A DNA stretch of 64,000 nt from Heterobilharzia americana (Eukaryota; Platyhelminthes; Trematoda; Strigeidida; Schistosomatidae), in the NCBI GenBank assembly GCA_944470555.2, contig OX104128.1, positions 43,011,920 through 43,075,919 on the forward strand. The letters run 5' to 3'. How positions within the stretch are numbered: the stretch's first letter is position 1; every line of letters starts with the position of its first letter. Shown piece by piece: positions 35,126 to 47,854 of the stretch. Position numbers and translations under genes: made by a program. The notes beneath the pieces are model-generated. The model was not told where the DNA came from. It saw only the letters and a program-made list of their open reading frames with translations, and did no database searches.

Positions 35126-35680
35126 TGTATATATTTATATATATGTCACATAACTGAACCCACATTAAACTGCATACAAACTCATACTGTAGTGATATCT
35201 CAGAACATGTTTATGAAGTGGAGTATATAGTTTTATTCGATAAAGTTCTCATTGTAACATGTGGTGTTTCGTAATAAACTGAAATATACAACCTTTTCGC
35301 TCCACAATATTGTCAATTCATCTCTAATGACTAGAAACCGGCCGCAAAAACAAAGTTTTTACATCCCCTGAAATCCCCCTCTTAATAATGCATACAAGTA
35401 AATAAATACAGTAAACAACTAACTTCTAAAAAGAAAACCATTTGAATAAGCAGTCTTCCAAATTAAAAACAACTAAAAAACCAGTCGACATATTATCAAA
35501 CCTCATTTCTGGAAACTTGACGAAAGAGCATGAAAAATTTATATTCTCCATTATTTTTACCTCGATGATATACGATTTAAATATACACAGTAAGCTCTCA
35601 TTAATTTAGTTGCAACTGCTTTCATTGAATGTTAGATATTTTACATTATCATTTCCGTATCGTAAATTTATCCGTAGAGA
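35126..35680. other. No recognisable feature
   Basis: AT-rich spacer, no reading frame or repeat recognised. Confidence 0.4.
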
Positions 35681-35830
35681 AGGGTGGATGTTAAACGTTT
35701 GGAGATAGTCGGTAGTCAGCCCTAAACTAAAGTTTCATGCCTGTTGGCACTTGCAATTCGGATTTGCCTGCAACTTCTACGGAGCTGATATTTCACATGA
35801 GATTGAAAACCTGTCCACTAGTGCAACATC
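35681..35830 (-). repeat. Diverged SINE fragment
   Basis: The plus strand reads CAGCCCTAAACTAAAGTTTC, ATGCCTGTTGGCACTTGC and then GCAACTTCTACGGAGCTGAT. It aligns loosely with 39905-40010 in the same order. The tRNA-like head is not convincing. Confidence 0.45.
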
Positions 35831-37959
35831 TAGCAAAGTGCATTACGACGATGAATCGACAGCTTCCTGTTCATAATGTAAAATGATCAATAAGCTTCCA
35901 TCAGCACTCGGGACTAGACAACATGAAATTAGTTGCTCTTCAGTGACCAAGCAATGTGTGGCAGGAGTTTTATTGATAAAATATTCGTAGCATTTTTACA
36001 GATGATCACACATTACATGTTTTTGCTCAGTTACTAGTTCTAATCATTTGTCCTGAATACTTGTTTAACTCCCAGTTTTGTCTTGGAAAAATTCTTTTTA
36101 TAAAAATGAAATCCATCTGAAACAATTAATCTGAGAAACGCTCGATATATGTTGGACTGAAACAAAGCAGACATCTTTTCTAAACATGTGATAATCTTAC
36201 TTTCTAAAATCATTACTGCATATAAGCGCTAAATCTGCGTGGATGAACGAAGAAGTGTAGCCTTGCACGGAAATGCTGGTAAATGATGTCCGTGAAAACC
36301 TTAAAAATTACAATGTAAAACAGTATATACCGCTATTTAACAACCACTTTTTGGAATAAAACTCACTGAACAGAAGATTCATTAAAGATAATAAAACGTT
36401 AAGTCGTGATCCAGTCAGCCTATTTTTATTTTTCAACACGTTATCATCCTGTGATCACTTTTACATCATAAAAATTTTGTTCTAATGAAGACTTTTTCCA
36501 ATCTTTTTAAGCTTTTATCAGGAGGGAAAGTCAAATCAACGACATATATACACTGTTATCAAGATAAAGAAGATAGAGAAATAAGATATAAAAAGTATAT
36601 ATTTACGATGTTTCGGACACCGCAAACCTTGAGCATCTGTGCAGAATTACGTTTTACTCTGTTCTTGGGAGTTATTCTGTTTTAAAGAGATTCATACTTT
36701 TGCACATTCTCCACACTTATTTGAATCAATGCAGTGCCTAATCTTTCTATTTCATTCAATAATTAAGACTTTTAGACAAAAGACTATTCTTAAGGTTATT
36801 CTTTTCCTTTCAAAATAATTTGCGTTTAACAAGTGCAATGATTTTCTTCCTGAACAATATATAAATTATTATATTTTTCAAAACTGATCTTTAAACGTAG
36901 CCTAAGTTCAATTATTCATATTTCTAACAGATAAGTTAGTTTACGAAATGTTTAACCATGAAGTTAAAAATGCTTCAGTAAAAGCTTTTCATCCAAAATT
37001 TTAGTTTTAATTTCACACATAAGTGTCATAAACTAATGAAAAATATTACTGAATTTAACAAGTAGTTGGAGACTGTCAAGACTGATCTACAAATTCTCTA
37101 ACAGGATCAAAGCGAACAAAATTCCAAGTAGCCGTTTTGATTGCTTTTTGGCACTGTCTTGACCCATTTGTTGCGGCTGATTAAATGCGTAGGCTAACCT
37201 AAGTGGTTTTGAACTGCCTGGCTTGTTCAAGTGTATATTTTGAAGTAGCGCATAGTAAATACCGCAACTTTAGAATGTAATACACTTTCCGTTTTTGAGA
37301 ATCCACTGTTCCTTTCAAACCTATACGTACCTCCGTTTCACATATAGCCCGTTTACCTCTGTGGAACTGTCAAACTAATTCAAGATTCTGTCTCAATGAC
37401 AACCGTATACCAAAATACGTAAGAAGCACCGTTATAAGCAATAAAATGGAGTGGCGGTAGTCAAATGTTTTAGTTGACCGAAATTCAATGTTTTCTTCAA
37501 AACAGACTTTGTGAGCAATAACTGGTGAAGTTGAAAACATTCTCCCCCTGTAAGAACTTTTTATCTAACCATTAGGCATTCAGTTGTGAAGATCTACCGA
37601 TTATTCGTTTCACAATATTTCCTGCTGATTTCTGTTATCCCGACTGCTATTGTTTTTCATTAGCTTCAGCAAGGATAAGTAGTGAGACATAATTTTAACG
37701 TACTTCCGAAAGGCAGTGAGACTATAGTGAACCGGAACCAACTCCACTAAAAGATTTACTTGACAAAGTGGAAAAACAAGCTACGGGTTCTTAGCGAATG
37801 GTCTTAAAATGAGAGTAAGGTCAATTGAATTGAAATTTAATCAGTTATTGATATTACATTGTTCGATTCTCAGGAGATTATATAATTCTTGTTGGTTGGC
37901 CATTTCGTGTGTGAGAAATTTGAGCGTAACAGAAACTTTATACTATCATTTTTGTTACT
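35831..37959. other. No recognisable feature
   Basis: AT-rich DNA. Frames at 36485-36685 and 37809-38009 have no recognisable domain; the second runs into the SINE copy. Confidence 0.4.
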
Positions 37960-38270
37960 GGGTGATGATTGAAGTTGGAATGAAACTGTGGACCACGGCC
38001 AGATTCTAACGAGTGACCACCGGGTTTCCGGTCAGGTCCTCTATCAGATGAGATACCAGACCCAGCTGCTGACCAGATTTTTATTTCACTTCAATCATCA
38101 AGGCTTTTACCCGGCTGCCATGTGAATTCATGGCGCATTACTACCGCTTGGTCGTCCTCTCACTGGCTGCTCAGTCACTCACATTGTCTTAATTCGCTTA
38201 CCTAACAAAAATACGCAAAACGGAAATCATACGACAGTGCAGTGAGTATCCTGTCATGTTTTTAATATTA
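37960..38270 (+). repeat. Long SINE-like repeat copy
   Basis: Body with TTTTTATTTCACTTCAATCA, then GGCTGCCATGTGAATTCATG, GCGCATTACTACCGCTTGG and TGAGTATCCTGTCATG. The first part matches the body after the tRNA-like head at 49321 and 35053. The head here (37980-38060) is decayed. It is a non-coding interspersed repeat of a type I recall as common in schistosomes. Confidence 0.65.
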
Positions 38271-39839
38271 ACATATCGTGGTTCACTATGCAAATTTAAC
38301 TTCGAGATTTTAAAGAATACTCATTTATCAGCGTATTTGTCATTATAGGTTTTACAGTGATCTGTGGTTCTATGCTTATAATTAACAGCGTTTTTTGTGT
38401 ATTGTTGGTCTGTGGTGTATCGTCGTGTAAGCCTTATGTGGCTTGACTGATAATCATGGTCATAATTTCCCTCCAATATTGTGTGAAATAGGTCATTTCG
38501 AGAACAATTTCTATTAATATCTTCATTTATTTTAGTAATTTTCAAGATATATGTGGATAAAATAATTACCATTAATGTCAAATAAAGCTGACATGCATAA
38601 AACTGAGTCGCTTTTATGCATAAAATAACGCAGTGAAGAATGTTGGCTACTATAGGTTAGCAAAATCTTTTTCAAGTTATATATCAGTTGCTCCTCGTCT
38701 TATTCTCAAAAGTTCGGTGTTTATTACTTTTCAATACGTTTCCATCCAGAAATGAAATTTAAGAAAATCCTCCAAAGACTTCAGCAGTAACATAATCTCC
38801 CAAAAATTCACTCTGATAAGAAATTTAGATGCAAGTCAATAAATTCTATAAATGAGTAGTTTTCTAAACTCTTAGTTTCTTATCTTCCGACAAATGAAAA
38901 ACTGCATTTAGGTATAAAATATTTAGATGTAATGTTAAAAAAGTGACAAGAGATGATATTTTTTCAGTCTTATCTGCATCCAAACTGCCGACATTCTTAG
39001 ATAATCAGAATTAGTGGACTTGTGTGTGACAAAATTATCTAAATAACAATCTTCAGGATTAATGAAATATAACGCTAATGTTGCTTCAGTTTTACGTGTA
39101 TGTCAGTTAACCGACTAAAAGTGCAATTTCGCATTATACATTCTTACTTTATCAACAAGGAGCATTTTCACGAAACAGTGGGTGGTAATCACTAATCTAT
39201 TGTTAACAAAAAAGTGCAGTGATGAAGTACCTTGACATATTTTCATAAACTATAATTTCTCTTCAACCTATGCACTATATTTTTGCAACATTATCAACTG
39301 ATTATTATGATCTAAGGAAACTTTCAGTTTGACGTCACACTACCATTTTGAAAGACTCATGCAGGAATTCCATTTATGACCCAAGGAAGCTAGTGCATGA
39401 AAAACGCCTTCTTTCCAAAGTAAGCGTTTGAACGCAAAGTCAGCTGTGAAGTTGAAACACAAACTGAGATTTAGTTGTATAGAGTCATTATGAAGAAGCT
39501 TAGATGGTAAAATACGATTTAATAATTAGGTCTAGTAGTTATGCTTATAAGACTAAAGAATAAGGATATTATAAAATCTTTAATAAACTTGCTATTCGAT
39601 ATTGCAAGGTGAAGTGCTGTAAAATATTGTTTTGAAAATCAATATGCCATTTAAAGCAAACAAATAGGTCTTTAAAATGAGTAAAGTTTAAAATTATTGT
39701 CCAAACTTCTATTATTCTGAGATGATCAATTACTGTCACCAGACCTCACTCTTACATTCCATACCTGTTGGTTAAGTCCTCCATCTCATTAGTAAAGTGT
39801 GAACATAGTAAATAATATTTCTGTTAAGGTTTGTATGGG
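38271..39839. other. No recognisable feature
   Basis: AT-rich DNA. The minus frame at 38321-38581 (86 codons) has no recognisable domain. Confidence 0.35.
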
Positions 39840-40440
39840 CCTGTGACCTATGGATAGTTGCAGTCTGAATTAGATGGCATCTTAATTAGTTTGAGGCAAC
39901 TGGCAGGAAGCCCTAAACCTGGGTTTCGTGCTTGTTGGCACTCGCCAGCGATGTGTATCTGCAATCTTGAGTTAACTGATACACCCTGTGAGATTTGGAC
40001 TCGCGTAACTCAGTGTCGCAGTCAGAGGTGTTACAGCTGAGCTATTCGGCCAGCAAATGAACTGTAGTACTTTTTTACACAAACTGACCGTTCAGTGGAG
40101 AGTAACCAGTCTCATATTGTCCGGTCCTGAGAGCAGGCCGATTTCAGTCGATCGTTTTGCAGTGTGAACATCTAGCTGAGTGGCTCATCGTCGCGGCGCA
40201 CTTTGTTGCAACATCGCGTGACACGGGTTTCAATTTGTCAGGGCATCAATCGCCATGAGGTTGCACAAGCCTTGGTGATCAGTGCTAGCAAGTACAAAAT
40301 CTAGGTCCTGGATTTCCTACCTATCAACTCCAATCAACTAAGATCTGTTAGTGTGCACCGCGATGTTCAGCCTCCTAATGTGAGGTTGGTCGCTATCCAG
40401 TGACCAGTCAGTGTATAGATGACATTCGTTTAAAACTGGA
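39840..40440. repeat. SINE with tRNA-like head in an inverted arrangement
   Basis: On the minus strand 40053-39985 reads GGCCGAATAGCTCAGCTGTA, with an A-box-like TAGCTCAGCTG. A B-box-like GAGTCCAAATCTC lies further on, so it looks tRNA-derived. Its body continues to 39900 (GCCAACAAGCACGAAACCC). A second body piece lies at about 40270-40325 in the opposite orientation (GCTAGCAAGTACAAAATC, TAGGTCCTGGATTTCC). The two bodies therefore form an inverted pair about 370 bp apart. The stretch between is moderately GC-rich and non-coding. Confidence 0.6.
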
Positions 40441-43400
40441 GTCAAGTAGAATGTTTGGTGACTGACTGAAACTTGGAATACCAAATCTTTTATGCTGCAC
40501 ATGTTGCATAAGATAATGCTTTTTGATATTTCTTATTCAACTGATTGTCTCCTTATAATAATTCCTACTCATATGTATTTTCAAAAAGTGCTCAACCTGT
40601 TACTGAACTGTTTCACAATGAAACTGACCGGAAAAACCCTTTGAGGACGAAAACAGGTTTTTAGGTGTTCTGGATTACTTTAGGATGATTAATTACTAAA
40701 CAGCCAGCATAAGCGGTAAGATGAGTGAGTTAGCTTCCATTCCCTTTATCTGGTAAATCTCATCATAATTCAAGTATAATAATACTACAGGAAAGTTGGT
40801 TTCATATCCTAGAAATAGATATTTCAGCCTTCTGGTTTTTCTTGGTTTTGATGGAGTCGGTTTTACCTCAAAAATAGACGTAGCTTTTCTTTTTAGGACC
40901 TAAAGACTCCCTTCCAGTTACTTCCGTTTTAGCCTTTTCAATGACAACATTGACTGTATTGCTGCTGATTTTTGTCCTGAACAAATGAGTAAATGTAACC
41001 GTATTTACATAACAGAAGTAAAAATCAAACCTAGTTGAAATTATTCCAATTTTCCTTTTTCTGCTGAAGTCATAGAATTTAGTACTTTGTTCCCAGGCAA
41101 TTCTTTAAATACGATGTATATAAGTGTTAAATACTAAGCGAAAATCAACAAAGAGTCCACAACTAGGTTTTTTCTCTGCTAAAAATCATTAGTAAGACAT
41201 GTTTACACAAGCATGAGGAAACTCGAGTTCCATCAGTGATACAGACTTGCTTTGCACTTTTGAAAAATACACTGAAACCGGACGAATGAGTCTGTGAACA
41301 ATATTCCGTTCATGTGATGAAATGGTTTGTGTATAAAAGTACCTTACATTTAATCATTTAGATGCCTGACATTCAAATGGGTTTCAGTCACCAACTCAGC
41401 TTCATGACTTCGAATTAAGGACTAAAACAAGGGTACTATCGCAACTGCTAAATTATCATATATATTCGTGAAGGCATGACTATCAGTGTAGATGCAGCCT
41501 ACTGGAATGGTTTAACCTTCATATAACTCATTGGGGTGATCATTCGACTTTTTGGCACTAGTAAGTTCTATTGTGGTCACCTTGCACAAAGACTTATGTA
41601 TTGCTACATACAACAAATATTTTTCGCTAACAGAAATAGTTTCTAAAGAAGTGGTGACAACTTCACCATTTCTCTAAGCGTTACCTTAGCTGAGAACAAT
41701 CTTACTTCTTGGCAATGAAACACCTGTACATTTTTGACTGTATTTTGTCTGTTTATTTGATTTTATCATAATTGGATTACAAAACTAAGTTTTTTTGGTT
41801 ATATGACCATAATTCTAAGAAAGTCACGATATGACAGAAATTTTACAAGTATTTTATTTTATTCGGAAGTAAAAAGCTAAGAGGAAATGGTAACCAGTTA
41901 TTTTATATGCTTTTAATTTTCGTACTAAAATGTTTGTGTTAAAAGAGCAATAAAATGTGGATAAAGTCGAATATTTGTTTCTTTATAAAACATGGCGGAA
42001 AAAACAGAATTGGTTCTTCTTTCTGTGTCTTATCAGCAAGAAAACTGCTACCTACTAAAAGTAGTTTAAAATTAAGCTCAGTAGAAACAATTCCGTCCTT
42101 TACTGTTTAGTGCAATAGGTTATGATGAAGTGGAGTTTTATTCTGAAACCCATTGCTTGAAAGTTATGCTTTCAAGTTAGTGATTCACATACTCATCTAT
42201 AATCACTCGATACTTGGTTTTAAATTACTACCATCATATTTACAAAGTACTGAATGCTGATATTTACAAATCGGTAATATTCGACTAAATACCATTAGAA
42301 CGTAAAGCGACTGGTACACGGGAGGATAAAATGAAGACAATTTATTGCAAAACATGAAGTTTATTATCAGTCAGATGCAACAACAGGGAGTGCATCTATT
42401 CACCATGGTATATTTATTGAAATGTTTAACGTGACTACAAAACACAGATAAGATAGAGATCATTAGACATTCTTTAATATACATTCAATGAATCCTGTTA
42501 TTATCGACAACTGACAGTAAACTAACGAGTTTTTTTAGTGAACTACACCAAACGTCATGGACAAGAAAAGGACTTGAGTGGTGACTGTCAACAAAAAATG
42601 CACTCAGTTAGTTACTCATCAGGCTGAAAGCTCATTTCTGAAACTTCCAAATTAAACTAAGATCTGTATATCACATCCTTGCTCAATGCAACACAGGATT
42701 TAATAAAAATTTAGGAATATTTATCGTGTTGTTTGGAACGTTAAATTTTTTACAGAAGAATAAATGGTTTAGAAAACTATTTGGCAGAATGCTGACAGAA
42801 ATGGGTACCAGAAAATAATAACATTTTCGGTTACGGATGAGTATTAGTTTAACAAATATTTGAAAATTTATTTAGGAACGCACTATGTGGTAAAACTTTC
42901 TGGATGGTTGAATTTTATTTTCATGCTTAATATTCCTAATACCTATAAAATATAGGGAAGGTACTGCTGCATGTTTGTAAAACTTAAAGTGACGATTCAT
43001 TTTCCTCATTCTGGATGAACAATTCTACCGTGGAAGTGGATAAACATATGTACTGTGTAAAAATTAGTCATTAAAGATGATTTATAATAAAATGACTGAA
43101 ACAAATGTAAACAGTTAACAATTTAGTGTTTAGAGAAGTGAAATCTCAGACATAGAATTAATATCTAAACACCTTATTTTAGTGGGTCCTGAAACAGTAT
43201 TTCTAAGAATATTATGACTCTAAGCTACTGAGCTCTTTAAATGAACTTCTTAGTTCCCCACTACCTAGTTTATGCATGAAGCAACTATCCTGAGTTTCAA
43301 AAATTTAAAACTAAAGAATGGATTGTTATTCAGCAGCATCAGAGTTTGTGAGTTGAACATTTTCATAACTGTATGTATCACTTTAACATAGTTTAAAAGT

Positions 43401-44824
43401 GGTGAAATTTGTGAGAAACACCTTTTACAGGTAAATATCTGAACTGTACAGAATTTGAACAATAATATAATGACGGTTTATCATGTAAAAGTAGTCATTC
43501 AATGAAATAAGTGGTCTTATGTTTGTTAATAAACCATAAAGAATAAGTCAATTTAAGATTTCCCGTACATTTCGACAGAGCTCAGGCTACTCCTGTGATT
43601 ATAAAATATGCATACGTCTCAGAGAATTTTTCACGGTCTTTTAAATTTAGCTAACTTATTTAGTTTCTTGTTCTGTTTACGAGCATAAAAAGGAAGGATA
43701 AGTAACTTTTTTGTCATTCTTTGGTGAAATACGCTAAAAAGGATTTTTTGTGTTTTTGGTGGATTCATTAGCGCCAAAGATAAAATACAATGCTTAAAAG
43801 TTTTTTTAAATGAATTCTGTGAATAGACGCAATAATATCACCTAATAGTAACGTATTCTTTATACAGGCAGATATAAATTAAAACGTCGATGCTTCTTCA
43901 GAAATTTAAGTTGCATAATTTTAGGTTGTGTACATTCACTTCATACTATCAAGAGAAGCTAAATTTATTAACTAAGAAATGGAACTTTTTTGAATAGACG
44001 CACGTGCTTGGTGACATGGGAAAAGAGAGAATAAATTATTTTATGATACTATACGTAATCAGCAGATTTTGTGATGTGTACAACGTTTTAGTTAATATTG
44101 ACCAGCGTAACTAATTGAAATCTTAGGTTGAACACATTGTAAATACTGATTGGTAAGATTTCAAAACGTATGCTAAAGTATTCTGTACACAGTCGGGATA
44201 CCAAATATGAATTTCTTTGAACATAGTGAGTTAACAGTTCGGTATATTAATATACTAGTTAATAGGGATCATTTGTACTTTGAGATAGGAAAAAGCTTCA
44301 TAAATTCATAACAATTCCACCCACATATAAAGTTTGCAACTTGGTGAAATATACTTCAAATTATTGAAAAATTGCTTTCTGTCTTGTAAAATGTGGTTGT
44401 TCATATAATTTTAGATAAGAATATTTGATAATTTATTTTTACAAGTTGAAGGCATTGAGGAAAATAAAACATAAGCTGGCTAAACTTAGACAAAAAACTG
44501 GTAGACGTAAAACCAATGTAATACTACCGATGTTTATCATTCCTTAGAATTTTGCGACCTCACCAACAAAAGTTGTTATTCGTATGGTGGCTTATGATTA
44601 GAACATTATGTGCTAAGAGATAAAAATAAACTTGTAGGTCTATTCAGTATACAAGCTACATAATACACTTTCCTTTTCTATACGCAAACTATACTCCAAC
44701 GAAATGAATGTTAATCTTTTCTCTATCGGTCCTGGAAAACTAGTAAACATTTGCAAGTTTCGCTCTTAATTCTTGAGAATAAATTGAAATCGAAACTTAG
44801 GACAGTGAGGTGAAAGACAATATT
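40441..44824. other. No recognisable feature
   Basis: About 4.4 kb of AT-rich DNA with no recognisable frame or repeat. The minus frame at 43265-43462 has no domain. Confidence 0.4.
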
Positions 44825-45016
44825 TTAATGATGGATCGTGGCTAGCAGTCGAATCCAGGATCCTCATTTTGTCCTAATTGGGACTCGTCAGCTGGATGTA
44901 CCTGCTTCTCAGTGAGTGGTTGTTCCCACTGGGAGGCAGGTACATCCAGCTGAATAGTCCTAAATGGGACAAAATGAGCATCTTGGATTCCACTGCTAGC
45001 CACGATCCATCATTAA
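44825..45016. repeat. Inverted repeat, 90-bp arms around 12-bp spacer
   Basis: Paired coordinates sum to 89841 with no indels. On the minus strand the left arm keeps CTGACGA and GTCC/GGAC, but GAAA is AAAA. On the plus strand the right arm has CTGAATA and AAAA. Neither arm should be fully active. Confidence 0.92.
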
Positions 45017-45645
45017 CATAATTAAAACACTGGCAATATCGATGCATCCGCAAAGGAGCCCATATACCAGCACAGACCGATCAATTCGGTTTAATCAACA
45101 ACGGTACCATATAAAAACAATTATACTAAAAGACAATATTATTAGAAATAGTGAATCAACGTTCCAGGCGGCCTTCTTAAATCATGGGCTACCAAAACAT
45201 TTTTCACTGAGAATATTTCATTAGATTCTTCCTTTTCTATCTGTTTTAATCTTTTAGACATGTCTTTTAAATGTATCACATATTCCCGTACTATTTTGAA
45301 ATGTTTTCTAACTCTCGTTTCTCAAGCTAAGAACGAGACAAAGAAACAACGTTGCGGCAGGTGGGAATAGACATATAAATGCTTAAAAATACAATTTTTG
45401 TGTTGGGTCATTAAACTACCACCAGTATGTTTCCATTAATCCGCAATCTGGAATAGACACTAAAGTTACACCTGTAACTCACTTCAAATTAATGCCTTTA
45501 ATTTCGCTATTATTGACTTTATAAAAGTGCAAAAACTATTTTTCTTAAAAATTATTGTATAAGGAGAATATCTACTGAAACAATACCTGATGAAAATTCC
45601 ATAATGTTTAAAATAAAGCGATTATTATTATTTTTAGCGAATAAC
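44825..45645 (+). mobile_element. Composite palindromic hammerhead element, copy B
   Basis: Second copy of the element at 3214-4033. The palindrome has arms 44825-44914 and 44927-45016 (90 bp, about 10 mismatches) around 12 bp. The same tail follows (GATGCATCCGCAAAGGAGCC, GATCAATTCGGTTTAATC, ATAAAAACAATTATACT). A colinear diverged body comes next: TTAGACATGTCTTTTAAATG and TACTATTTTGAAATGTTTTC match copy A at about 3570-3625. The end is AATAAAGCGATTATTATT near 45613. Distance from first arm to AATAAAGCG is nearly the same as in copy A. Both ribozyme arms have core mutations. No coding region is conserved between copies. Confidence 0.7.
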
Positions 45646-46237
45646 AAAACTTATTCCCACTTTTCTTGTTTTTTCAACATCAGTGATATGAGTATCAAGA
45701 TTTTAACCTGGAAGGCCCTATGGTCTATACAGTAAAGTAATTTTTGGACCCAGCTGATGAGAACAGAGCTAATTTGTATGGAAACACAGTTTTTAAATCA
45801 CATGAATAATGACTGTATTTCATTCATAAGTAAGCACACATTTAATTGCCGAGGTTGGTATTCTGTTAATTAAATACACCGAAATTGCACACAGTGAAAT
45901 CACTTTTTTGCACAGACACTATGACCTCGTAATTAGCTTCTTAGATATCTCAATAAACTGATCCTAGTTGAAATTATCTGCAGTCAGAACAGACTATTGC
46001 ATAAACATGTCTCCAATAAATCGAGTGAATGACAAAGAGAGAAATAATCGAGGTATTTAAATATACAAATGAACATAACCTTTTAATAAAAATATTCCGT
46101 TGCTAAACTACTGAACGATAATGTGTGTGGCCATAGAAGACATCTGCATTCTTTGAATAAAAGGTCACGAGTATAACAGAGTCATAGCACTTGTTACAAT
46201 TGTCATAACCCTAGGGCGGTGAATACAGTGTTCTGAG
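45646..46237. other. No recognisable feature
   Basis: AT-rich spacer with no gene or repeat recognised. Confidence 0.4.
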
Positions 46238-46265
46238 CTTCCTTCCTTCCTTCCTTCCTTCCTTC
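46238..46265. repeat. (TTCC)n microsatellite
   Basis: About six to seven TTCC units. Confidence 0.95.
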
Positions 46266-46719
46266 TCACTCAGCTTACAACTTGCTTATACTACGAATAG
46301 AAATTTTTCGCTTAACCGCCTGAAATTAAAAGAATGTATTTGATCTACTGCAGCCTTCCTTAGGATATCTACGATTGCCTCTGAACAGCAAATGCATTTA
46401 TTATGCTTTTCGTTTTTATTATATAAAAAAGATATGTATTTGTTACTAGGATACACCTTGTATTACTGAGTGTAAAGTCAGCAATTGTTTAGTTCAACTG
46501 TTCACATCTAAATTCATCAGGTTTATATTCTCATTCACCGTGACAGCATTTTCTCACAAACTTAATTTCATTTTTTTGCCTTTGTACAATATTAATAACT
46601 CACACGTGAGTAAACAAGTTTTATGTATTCTTTAAATCGTAAACATTTTATTAAATAATATAAGTGTAAAACTTGGGCACTGTGGTCGATTGTGATTCCA
46701 TTTTAGTCTGTTTATTAGA

Positions 46720-47365
46720 AATACCACACTGAGAAAAGCAGTAGCACTTACTGGATAACGTTTCGGACACAATTTATTGTCCATATTCATATATCAGGTA
46801 ACTCCACAACTTCGAGACAGACTTTATATATTCCTAATTTTCTCTCCTTCTCTGTGATGACAAGGGTAGTAGAATTTTCCATATATATGGGACAGGTGCA
46901 GAATCATTTCGATTGCATATATTTGGTGTTGGTTCGATAAACAAAGATTCGGTTATCAATCTCTCCCTCCACCCATTTAAGTTAGCTTTCAACACTGTCA
47001 CCCTATCCCACCCTACTGTGTGATTGTGTTTGATCGCATGCAGAGCTATAGCCGAGTTTTTCTCTAGATTTCTTATCTTATTAGGATCTACTGATCTTGA
47101 TTTAGCTAAGTTTTTGTGCTCTGTTATTCTAATCGACTCTGGTCGACTACTATGACCTATGTACTTGACCTCGCAATCATTGCAAAGAATCTGGTAAACC
47201 AGATCATTTTGCTTAATTGCATCGATAGGATCTTTTAATTTACAAAGCTTGCTTCTAAGTTAGTTTGTTGGTTTGAATGCCACTTTAATCCCAGCCAGCC
47301 TTATTGAGAACTCTTCGTAGTGCTTCTGAGGTGCCTTTCTTGTATGGTAACACAGCAGAGGCTTT
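46720..47365 (-). mobile_element. Penelope-like element, 3' fragment
   Basis: Minus strand, same family as 26320-28375. It begins at 47362 with the family junction (VLPYKKGTSEALRRVLNKAG). It runs through FKPTN, LCKLKDPIDAIKQND and CNDCEVKYIGHSSRPESIR (GIY-YIG second motif, YIG). HKNLAKSR and a WREIDNRIFVY end follow. A stop splits the first part from the rest. The 3' end holds a hairpin GGACA/TGTCC followed by CGAAACGTTATCCAGTAAG (about 46755-46800), homologous to the hairpin after the other copy. It is 5'-truncated, lacking all RT. Confidence 0.8.
46752..46805 (-). ncRNA. Hammerhead-like hairpin at 3' end of Penelope-like fragment
   Basis: The minus strand reads CTGATATATGAATATGGACA, then a loop, TGTCCGAAACGTTATCC. 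Stem II and GAAA fit a hammerhead, but the catalytic box carries extra bases (CTGAT then ATATGA). The same odd spacing occurs in the plus-strand copy at 28305-28365, so it may be a family feature rather than a private mutation. Confidence 0.4.
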
Positions 47366-47843
47366 GAATATTATTAAATACCCAATAAATAAATAGAATA
47401 TAGAATGGGGCAATGAAATAACCATGTGATTCACTATAAAATTACGGGACCACTTGAACAACCACAATGAAGAATTAAGATGAACGGTGCTGCTCATTAA
47501 AAGGGAGAATCTTTTTCTGGGATTCAACATGATTATTCGTTCATGTGAAGCCATTTCACATATGATCTACTTCTGTTTCAGTACTAACTGATTGTACCTA
47601 AAGTAGTGATCTGCATTCAAAAAAGAAAAAGGTTTGGGAATTTTTATGCACTATGAAAGGACTAAGCAACTAATTTTGCCTCTTTGGTCTCCACATTGCT
47701 TTTGATATGTCACATTCTAAGATACACTACTAATAAACAACCTGACTAGTTATAAACCACTCAGAGTGATGTGTAGATTTCACCAGCCAAACCACAGTGA
47801 TCTTAAGATACCTGGGTTACAATGTTGATAATATGATATATCC
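47366..47843. other. No recognisable feature
   Basis: Spacer between two mobile elements. It forms most of the upstream part of the minus frame 47285-47554, which is a chance extension of the Penelope-like frame. Confidence 0.4.
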
Positions 47844-47854
47844 ATCCTGAGCAT
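47844..47854. repeat. Target-site duplication, left
   Basis: ATCCTGAGCAT, repeated exactly at 48676-48686 after the LINE tail. Confidence 0.85.

Noticed and set aside
38321..38581. 86-codon minus-strand frame as a gene
   Set aside because: No recognisable domain or neighbouring exon; composition is typical of AT-rich chance frames.
45720..45760. CAGCTGATGAGAAC as another hammerhead
   Set aside because: Only CTGATGA is present; there is no stem II, GAAA box or CTGGATT strand nearby.
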